From contig NC_084483.1 of NCBI RefSeq assembly GCF_030035675.1, forward strand, positions 4,607,501 to 4,671,500: a stretch of DNA of 64,000 nt, in the 5' to 3' direction. The DNA is from Rhineura floridana. Lineage: Eukaryota; Chordata; Lepidosauria; Squamata; Rhineuridae. A program made the translations under genes and the position numbers. A model generated the notes under the pieces. The model worked only from the letters and a program-made list of their open reading frames with translations. It did not search any database and was not told the origin of the DNA. This document shows positions 55,991-64,000 of the stretch, one piece after another. Position 1 is the stretch's first letter, and the number at the start of each line of letters is the position of its first letter.

Positions 55991-56477
55991 TATTTTACTC
56001 CCCTTGTCATTCTCCCATGAAGTTTATCCATTAGAATGACAGTGTTCCAATACCAAAACCATACCTGAAGCCAGATTTAAATGAATCCAGATAATCTGTG
56101 TCATCCAAAAGTGTCTGGAGTTGAGAGGCCATCAGCAGCACAAGCATCAATTCAAAAAAGGGTGGGTAGGTGGAATCTGAGACTACACAGAAGTTGGAAC
56201 AATCTCCATGGTTCAGAAAGAGTTTCTTAAGGAATCATTTCAAGATTCATCCTTCAAGGCAATTGTTGGAGTCATTTCTCTCAAAGAGGCTCTATCACTT
56301 CCTGAAGCCAGCTAGTCAAGCCCGCCCAGTGAGATTAAATAAGTGAAGAAGGGCAAGGGTCTAGCAAACAAGTGGTGGACTGCATGCTACTGGATGGATG
56401 CAAGCAACATCATCCATACATTCTGCAGATTCAGAGGAAATGTATGACTGGCACACAGCCTCTCATAGTTTACCTCT
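55991..56477. other. No gene recognised
   Basis: Nothing supported. Confidence 0.35.
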
Positions 56478-56485
56478 GTGCTTCC

Positions 56486-56852
56486 TAGGAATGGGGAAAA
56501 AAATTGATTTAGTTCACATATAGAGGTGAATTTACCTAATTCGCACTTTCCGAAACAATACATGAACAAAGACATACCCATCCTTCAAAATGTGCACTCC
56601 TCCAAAGCTTGCAATGCAATTCTCCAGTGAAGTATTGTGTACAAAAACGCTAGGATAAAGTGTGCCTATAAATTCATATGATCGTGAAAATAATGCTTTC
56701 CAGAATGTATATATATTAGGAGAAATTTGCACCATAATGCTGATGAATTTTCACGACTTTTTTAAAAATCAAAATGATGTGAAAATGTGGAGAACTGAAA
56801 TTAAGATTTGAAAATGGAGTGAACCCAAAACTGACATATTTGCCCATCCTTA
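56486..56852. mobile_element. AT-rich hAT-type MITE, copy 3, with 8-bp TSD
   Basis: Starts TAGGAATGGGGAAAAAAATT and ends ATATTTGCCCATCCTTA, roughly inverted (TAGGGATGGGCAAA type). Flanked by GTGCTTCC (56478-56485) and GTGCTCCC (56853-56860), 7 of 8 matching. No transposase. Related copies at 10068 and 24048. Confidence 0.8.
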
Positions 56853-56860
56853 GTGCTCCC

Positions 56861-57880
56861 TGATCTTCTCCCTAGTGCTTCTGTAACACCTGGAACTTCT
56901 ACCTAGTCCTCAACCTGACACACAAAGCTACGTTTATCTTTAGGGCTTGTGTGAGCTTAGTCCAAGCCAAGTTTAGAGCTTTCCATCCCATCACAGAATT
57001 AGGACAGCAAACATTCTAATATTCTAACAGAATTCTGTGCCATCCCACAGCTCAGCCAATCAGTCAGAGACAAAATTGTTTTGTATATCAGACTTCAGCT
57101 TTAAATCCAATTTCTAAATAGTCAGTACAGTACAAGAGAGGATAAGGTGGAGAAATGCATTTGTGCCTTATGCTTGAAGTGTGTATAAGACTCTGGAGGC
57201 TGGAACCTTGGGACTGAATAATAAATAAACCAATCACTTCATAATTAATAAACCAATCACTTCATAATTGCAATGTTCTCCTCATACATTGCCTTTGAGT
57301 CTGTAGAATTGACATCCCCCCCGAAACACTCAGCCCCTATAACAATCAGAGCACAGTGCATCATGGATGAGATGAAGGATCTGATTAAATCTGGTAGTTT
57401 TTAAACCCCAGGCTCTTGCTCCAATCATTAACCCCCACCTAAGGGGTGTCAGAACCTTGCCACAACAATACCTCTTTTGCGTAAGATCTGTAATTATGCT
57501 GCAGCTGCCATAGTGACTGTGACATTCAGAGAGAGCTCTCCAAATGTCATGTGATAACATTTGCCATGAAAAGTACCAACTTGTTAAGTAATTTACACCA
57601 TAATAATTAAAATCTAATCTCTCGGGATTCAACACTATGTGGGAGGAGTCCCCATTATAATATGTGCTGTTTCTACCCAGGAATGTTCTTTCTGAGCTTC
57701 ATTTTGCAAGGATAAAAAAAAAGAATGCCTTTAGATCTGTGTCTGTTGACTTCTCGCTGGGAGTGCTACACTCTGATCGTAAGTATATCCTTTTACTGAG
57801 AAGCAGGTCTATCAATAACAATGGCAAACACTACCGTGTAAGTGTGCTTAGGAGTGCAACTTGTCAGTCCAAGCACATGC
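56861..57880. other. No gene recognised
   Basis: Unique sequence; nothing supported. Confidence 0.4.
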
Positions 57881-57881
57881 A

Positions 57882-58020
57882 TGTTTACTCAAAAGTAAGT
57901 CCCACTAAATTCAATAAAGCTTACTCTCAAGTAAGTATGTATGGGTTCAAAGATGAAGGCTGCAATTACTTTGGAATAAGTCCCATTAAACTCAGTGGCA
58001 ATTACTTCTGAGTCAACATA
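57882..58020. repeat. Recurrent ACTTCTGAGTAGAC-type short repeat
   Basis: Contains TTTACTCAAAAGTAAGTCCC, then TTCAATAAAGCTTACTCTCA, and after 40 bp AATAAGTCCCATTAAACTCA and CAATTACTTCTGAGTC. The halves are roughly inverted (GAAGTAAGTCCCA and its complement). The same motif recurs near 14455, 19660-19710, 21741-21783, 36400-36445, 41915-41970 and 58405-58450. Confidence 0.65.
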
Positions 58021-58404
58021 AACAGGATCACGTTGGTTTGACATGTACCCTACTACATTTTATAGTTAATAGAGATAATGGTTGTTATGTGTGTTCAACA
58101 GTGGAAAATAAGAAGAGAAAAAAGGATGAAATAAATATGCAGAGAAATTAAGACAGATGGGATATCCTTAATAACAGCCTTTTTCAGATGTCTGTAAATT
58201 GGCATACAATCAATGAATGAAGGACATGTGGGATTACACCCACTGTTTCCATCTTGATCTCATATTTTGACCATTTCTTTGTGAATAGAGCCTGCATAAA
58301 GGAATTGTCAACTGAGTGCATGGAGTTTGTGGCAGGGATGCTATAAGTAATCCCACTCATACTCCATGAGTTGGCACTGATTTACGATGGTATCATCCTG
58401 TATG

Positions 58405-58450
58405 TGTCTACTCAGAAGTAAATCCCACTGAGTTCAGTGGGACTTCCTAG
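58405..58450. repeat. Recurrent ACTTCTGAGTAGAC-type repeat, palindromic copy
   Basis: GTCTACTCAGAAGTAAATCC followed by CACTGAGTTCAGTGGGACTT. The inner CCCACTGAGTTCAGTGGG is almost a perfect hairpin, showing that the unit is a small inverted repeat. Confidence 0.65.
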
Positions 58451-60500
58451 ATAGGTTGGTATAGAGTTGCAACCTGAAAGGCTGAAGAAGGGCCATTGTT
58501 TGTACTACAATCTACTCAGGCCCTTTATTTACAACAGCAGTGACCTGCAGATGTATAACTAAGGTTGTGGGCATGTTCTGTCGGGGTGAAGGTTTTCCAA
58601 CAGCTAAGAAGGGTGAGCTACCTATACCTTTAAGTTCATAATTTGTTCAAAACAACTTTAGGGCTTTTCTTACATTAAGTAAAATTGTCGTCATTCTCAT
58701 TCTCATTCTAGTCCTCACAAGGAGAAAAGCAAAAACTGTATCACTGTAACATTCTGAGAGTGGGCTCACATGTGGACAGCCAACAGAGCTGCTGCCTTGG
58801 TGAAGCATCTTCAAAAAATTGTTATCAGTGGAGGATGGTCTTCCCACTGTTACTAATGGCAGTCTGAAGCAATGCTATATATTGGAAAGTGAGGGTCTCT
58901 TCCTTCTTGGTTCCACCCTAACAGGGGTTGGGGTATAGACTGGGTTTGTCTATATAAACAGACAAATGAGGTGCCTAGAGTGTGCTTCAGGCTGTAGGTG
59001 GTGGTGGGCAGGTCGCATGATTGAATGTTCCCCATATTACAAAGAAGAAAACACTCCCTATGTACAGAAAAATAATATAGCAAGATCCAAGGTTTTAGCC
59101 AAGCCTTTCCCATGACATGCTAGTATCCCAGGTACAATGATTCCACCCCTTCCCATGGGAGAGCTTTCCACCAGCCAATTCCACCAGCCATCTGAAGTGG
59201 TACAGCCCCCCCAAAGGTTTTAACATCTCATTTGCTGTTTGTGTAGGCCGGGCCTGAACCATATGTGGCAAGTGGGTGCCAAAGAATTAGGTGTGGGGAG
59301 GATAACTGTGTACTGGCCACTCTCAAAGGATAAATGTTGCATATAAGCAACTTTATTTTTGTTGGAAGTGTGGCAAGAGCAACTCCTATTTGGTTCTCTG
59401 TGCATACCTAAGGGAGGACAGAGAGGGTCCTCAAGCTAGCAAGACTGCCGATCCTTACCCGTGTTCTTCTACCGCTTTTCCTTCTGTTGTAAACTGATAC
59501 ACTCAGGGAACTGACCTCACTTCCACCCTCTCCTTCCTCCTCCTTCTTGGTGCAGCCTCTCTCCTTTGAAGCATGAGGGCGACGACCAAGCCTGGGTATT
59601 TTGTTTGCTTGTTTGTTTTTGCGAGCTTCTCAAAGGGGAAGGAGTTGACGGCAGCTGCTAACATGCCTATAGCCCATGCACTAGCGGTCTGGAGTCAGGA
59701 TACTGGGGCAAATGGAGCCACCAGTATCACTGAGTTAGAGTCTGACTACTTGCAGCAGCAAATTCATGATGTTAAAGATCTTGTCTGAAGTCAGGGAAAG
59801 GAGACAATATATAGTAGTGACACTGAGAACTATGAAGGTTTCCACCTAAATGGAGGGAAAGTATATATATGTGGCGTACAGAGCCATTCTCCTGTAAGTC
59901 TTCAGCTACTTCTGCATAGTCTAGGTATACATATGTCACAGCTGCATCATTTTTTTGTAAACATATTTTATTGGTTTTCCAATAAATGTACAAAGAACAA
60001 CCAAACATGAGTACAGCATTTAACAATTCTGTAATAAAGATGAGTCATTGCATATACATACTGATTTTTTAAAAAACTTACAGTGTCATCATAGGATGGC
60101 AAAGATCTATTTAGGTATGAGATAAAAGGAAACCATACGTAATAACATTTGTCTGCACAGGATAGCCCACGACCTACTCTGCTATGGTGAATCAATTTTT
60201 CAGATAGGGCTATTTTCATATTTGCATCACTGACTATTCATTTCAGATAAAGCTTTGTAACAACATTTGCTGACAATCTGGGCAGCACCTCTGGGAAGCC
60301 AAACTGTGCTACTAGTCATAAAACAGGAGTGGTTCTTCGTCTTCTTTTCTCAATTTTGTTAGGGTTACTTCGGTTGGTTGATCACTGCCTCCCCTAAAAG
60401 GATGTTAACATATATTTGAGAAAAACATAATCCCTAGAATTGCTCAAGGTGTGAAGCTTTAGGTGACCTCTCAGAAATGACCAAGTGCCAACATGATTTA
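58451..60500. other. No gene recognised
   Basis: Mostly unique. 59950-60070 (TTGTAAACATATTTTATTGG, TTTTCCAATAAATGTACAAA) may be the 3' end of an L1-like element on the minus strand. A 71-codon frame at 59573-59788 has no recognised family. Confidence 0.4.
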
Positions 60501-60504
60501 CTTA

Positions 60505-60585
60505 TTTATTTGATATATGTATTTACAGGCTGCCTTTTAGGGCATGGGGCTTAAAAGGTAGTTTACATAATTTTAAAGCCATCTT
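60505..60585 (-). repeat. LINE 3' tail (L2/CR1-like)
   Basis: TTTATTTGATATATGTATTT, ACAGGCTGCCTTTTAGGGCA and TAAAAGGTAGTTTACATAAT is a diverged reverse-strand LINE end. Confidence 0.45.
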
Positions 60586-60673
60586 CTATTCTTTCTAATG
60601 TTTTCTGCAGTTCTTGCAGCATCTTTTCTTAAGCTCAAACTGTTAGCAAGTTTTACATTTCTTGCTTGCAGAT

Positions 60674-60872
60674 TTATGATCAATTATCTGCTGCAGGAGT
60701 TGCTTTATGCAAAACATTCCTGTTACAGAGCAAGTACATTCCATTCTTTTGCCCTAAACTCATTGAAGTTTGCACGGAACTATTTAAAATCACAATACTG
60801 TGTTATACACTTGGAGAAATCCGAAAAGCAGGGCCAAAACCTGATCCTGATCTCATTGAGCTTCTGTTTTGA
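60674..60872 (+). CDS. Possible terminal exon of an unidentified host gene
   Basis: A good acceptor (TTTCTTGCTTGCAG, AG at about 60670-60672) precedes an open stretch beginning IYDQLSAAGVALCKTFLLQS, then PFFCPKLIEVCTELFKITIL and GEIRKAGPKPDPDLIELLF, ending at a TGA at 60870-60872. The amino-acid composition looks like real protein, not repeat translation. I do not recognise the family. It is downstream of TMEM17 in the same direction. A processed or exon-like fossil, or chance, remains possible. Confidence 0.35.
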
Positions 60873-62599
60873 AACACAGCATCCAAGTTCCAGAGCCTGT
60901 TACATTGCCCAGAATGTGTTTTATATTAATGTACTAATACGCATTTGTGACTAACAGGGAGGAGCTGAGAAATGGAGATGCAGTCAAAGGCCATTAACTC
61001 TGGCACAGCTTAATAGTTTAGAAATGCCTTCCTTATTTGTATTCAATATTCATCCTGCTGTGCACTTAAACAATGGAAAATAGCCATAAAATCCATTTGG
61101 GAGAACACATGTGCTCCCTCTAGTGGTTGATATTTAATAGAATTTGGCTGGCGTTTCTTCAAACATTGTTTTAGCACTTCAGCTTAATCAGTTGTGCAAG
61201 CTGTTAATGGAAATGCTGGATAAATAGCTAGCAGACTTAAGAGTGTCTATCAACACAAACACCATAGGAGACATATTTTCTATGTATTTGGTTTTAGAGT
61301 AGCTGATGCAGCTTTACAAGGAGAACATTTCACAAGTGAATTTGTGCTAGTAGTGAGAGTCAGCAAAAGGTGAGAGTGGCGTACATGGACCAACCATCTG
61401 ACTCAGTACAAGACAGAACTTAAATACTTTTTTTTTAAAAGACCATTAATTTGTTCTCTTTTATCACACCACTTCTAACAAAGCATTGTTTTTGCTAAAC
61501 AAGCCTCTTTTGCAAATCTTGCACCTGTCTGGCCTGCCAAGGGCCTTGTGAAGCCATCCAATGGAGAAGTGTGGATGGTGTGCTGTTTGAAAGCACACTT
61601 TTTGGTCCGTGTCTAAGCAGCAGATGAAATGAGCTTTGAAGTAGAGTTTTCTTCAGTTACAGCTCAGTCTTTTAACTACTATGCTACACCATACATTTCC
61701 AGGGTATACTGTTTCTGGCCACTTCCCCCATGACTACATAAATATCCACACTCTCATTAAAAACAGACCATGAGATTGGCTGTGCTAATATATATTTGAT
61801 CCAGTATATATGATGGAAGCCAAAATTTCGTAAAGAGTCTTTTTAAAACAGATGCTCAAGAGGAAAAAGCATGTAAGAGTCAGACCTCTGTTATGCTTAA
61901 ACTGCACAATGCACAAGCTTGGACAGTTTTTAGATATGACTATATGTTGATGGCAGTTCCTTTGGGTGCTACAGCATATGAGGTCAGAAGAGTTGCTGTT
62001 TTTCCCATACTGCAGCCTTTTTCCTCTAGTGAAATTATTTAGTAATATCCGCCCTTAGATGGAAGCAAAATATTCAGAGTTAGAAATCCTAACCTGCTTT
62101 CCCCCTGCCAAACTAACCCAACCCTCATTCTTAAGGTCTTACACACAATGCTAAACATCTCGAGCCAACATGGCTTTCAGCTAACGATTCATTCCAGAAA
62201 TATGCAAGTTAGTTGCGCCTAAGTACTGTTGAAATCATATCAATGAAACTTAAATTAGTTATAGACTACCTTGCTCCACTGATTTCAATGTACAACTAAT
62301 TACCTTTCTCTGGAGGCCAGGAATTTTCAGCACTCAGTTTTACGATTTTCTTAAAGTACAAAGTCATATAGCAGAAAATGTGAATAAAATCTGTACATAG
62401 GCCTATACAAGTTTCTCCAAAAACTTGAACCAATTCTCATTTCAGAGGAAAGTTGCACTCAAAAGCTTCAGTATAGCCAATTTAAAAGCAACAGACTTAA
62501 GGTGCTTAACAATTTATTGGATTATGTCTAGGGCTATAGGAGCATAGGAGTGCTCCAATAGTAAAGGGGTGTCGCAAAAACAAGTTTCTGTCGTAAGTC
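60873..62599. other. No gene recognised
   Basis: Unique AT-rich sequence. CCAACCATCTGACTCAGTAC near 61392 may be a very old CR1 end. Nothing else supported. Confidence 0.4.
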
Positions 62600-62929
62600 T
62601 CAAAAAGCTATCACTAATAAAAATGGCATCTGTTGGGCTCTGAGCAAACCAATCCTTCCTGTGCACATCCTTCTTCCAAGAAGGACAGCAATGTGTAACT
62701 CCAGCTTCTGTTGAAAATCAGAAAAGTTTTCTTCAGAGCTTGAGCCGCAGAATGAGGTATCTGTATCCAAAAGGGAGTGAGTGTACTTCCACAATAGCTC
62801 TCCACTAATATTTTGTACAGCCTTATTCACCTTAAAGAGCCTTGGCAGCAAGGGAGGAGGCTTTAACTTTAAAATATTTGTAATATGATCATGTTTACCC
62901 CCCGGCCATACCCCCAAGTGGCCTTGTTC
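62600..62929. other. Unassigned open frame region
   Basis: A 125-codon minus-strand frame (62600-62977) includes NISGELLWKYTHSLLDTDTS and EENFSDFQQKLELHI. It overlaps the start of the LINE on the other strand and matches no family I know. Coding status is doubtful. Confidence 0.25.
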
Positions 62930-64000
62930 AGTAGCTCTTACGACATGCCTGCTACTACCCTGATGATGCCATGCCATGTCCCCTCTGCTAAGCCTGGATT
63001 ATGTAATTGTCCATACCAGAGATCATCGTGATGTTCTCCTCACTAGAACCATGACGAGTGCCGATGACTGCTAGACAGATCACCAATTAATTCGATCCAC
63101 TATGGCCATTAATATTGTTCCTCAACGTAGGCTCCAAGGAAGAAAACCAAGGCGTAAAATGAACATACATGCCGTTCAAGATCCTATTAAGCGAGCCTGC
63201 TTTCAAACAACTTTCTTGAAACATCTACCGACAGAACTCCATGAAAATATCAAGGAACACTGGATTAAACTGAAGACATCCATTATTGCAGCATGTGAAC
63301 AAACTATTGGATACCAAACTAAGAAACATCAGGATTGGTTTGATGAGAATGATAGTGAGATTGAACATATCATCGACAAGAAAAGGAAAGCCTTCCAGAT
63401 ATGACAGAAAGATATTAACTGTGCTGCTAAGAAAAAAATCTATGACAGTGCAAAGGCTGAGGTCCAACGAAGAACTAGAGAACTTAAGAACGCCTGGTGG
63501 ATAAAGAAAGCTCAAGAAATCCAGCACTTTGCAGATGCTCATGATGCACAGGACTTTTTTAATGCCACAAAGGCCGTCTATGGACCTACAAATTACAGTA
63601 CAAATCCCTTACGTTCAATGGATGGTAGCAAACTTCTTAAGGATAAAGAGTCTATTGCACTGTGTTGGAAAGAACATTACCATGACCTCTTTAATCGTAA
63701 CTCTATTGTGGCTGATGAGGTCTTCTCACAAATTCCACAACAACAAACTAGAGATGAGCTTGCAGTATCCCCTAATTTGGATGAAGTCAGTAAAGCTATC
63801 AATGAAATGAAGAACAGCAAAGCTAGTGGACCTGATGGGATTCCTGCTGAAGTCTTTAAAGAAGGTGGGCCTGAATTTACACAACTTCCTAAGCTCATCG
63901 AAAAAATCTGGATGAGGGAAGAGATCCCGTAAGACTTTAGGGATGCCATAATTATCACCCTTTTAAAGAAGGGTGATAGAACAGATTGTGGGAACTATCG
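62930..64000 (+). mobile_element. Non-LTR retrotransposon (LINE), runs off the window
   Basis: Read forward it shows the end of an endonuclease (LDYVIVHTRDHRDVLLTRTM, TSADDC, stop, TDHQLIRS), a linker (RKMNIHAVQDPIKRACFQTT, EHWIKLKTSIIAACEQTIGY, FDENDSEIEHIIDKKRKAF), and the start of the reverse transcriptase (KAINEMKNSKASGPDGIPAE, FKEGGPEFTQLPKLIEKIW). It ends with KKGDRTDCGNYR at the last base. A few stops and shifts interrupt it. It differs from L2, CR1 and Bov-B in the window. The clade (possibly I/Vingi- or RTE-related) cannot be fixed without the rest. Confidence 0.8.

Noticed and set aside
59573-59788. A small secreted protein (hydrophobic start FVCLFVFASF)
   Set aside because: No clear promoter, splice sites or homologue; the hydrophobic run alone is not enough.

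Overview
The window is vertebrate nuclear DNA, almost certainly from a squamate reptile (lizard or snake). I base this on the repeat mix: Bov-B LINEs, short elements ending in the Bov-B tail, a tRNA-derived Sauria-type SINE, young L2 copies with short tandem-repeat tails, CR1, an L1-lineage element, a 5S-rRNA-like SINE and several hAT-type MITEs. Species cannot be fixed from the sequence.

Only one host protein gene is clear: TMEM17, on the + strand, with four coding exons between 35066 and 43516 and a poly(A) signal at 44019. It encodes a four-helix membrane protein of the ciliary transition zone. Its first exon lies in a CpG-rich promoter. Introns 1 and 3 hold many transposons. A possible last exon of an unidentified second gene lies at about 60674-60872.

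Layout. 1-3.2 kb: two copies of an unnamed repeat, one split by a 1.9-kb ORF1-only L1-like element with a perfect 16-bp target-site duplication. 3.2-15.4 kb: sparse unique sequence with MITEs and L2/CR1 pieces, including a young L2 fragment at 12.3-13.0 kb. 15.6-17.4 kb: 5' half of a Bov-B LINE. 19.2-22.3 kb: a hAT-type element with an 8-bp target duplication that has grown to 3 kb by nested L2, Bov-B and MITE insertions. 22.6-33 kb: SINEs, Bov-B, L2, CR1 and L1 pieces and a third copy of the unnamed repeat. 35-44 kb: TMEM17. Its third intron contains an L2 interrupted by a CR1, a Tigger-like MITE and a second, inverted L2. 44-62.9 kb: mostly unassigned intergenic sequence with a 5S-like SINE, a Sauria SINE, a fourth copy of the unnamed repeat and a hAT MITE. 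62.9-64 kb: 5' part of another LINE that runs off the end.

Apart from TMEM17 the window records layered transposition rather than cooperating genes. The most unusual items are the ORF1-only retrotransposon, the large unnamed repeat family, the two nested clusters, and an apparent C-terminal extension of TMEM17. No complete retrovirus, CRISPR array or tRNA gene was seen.
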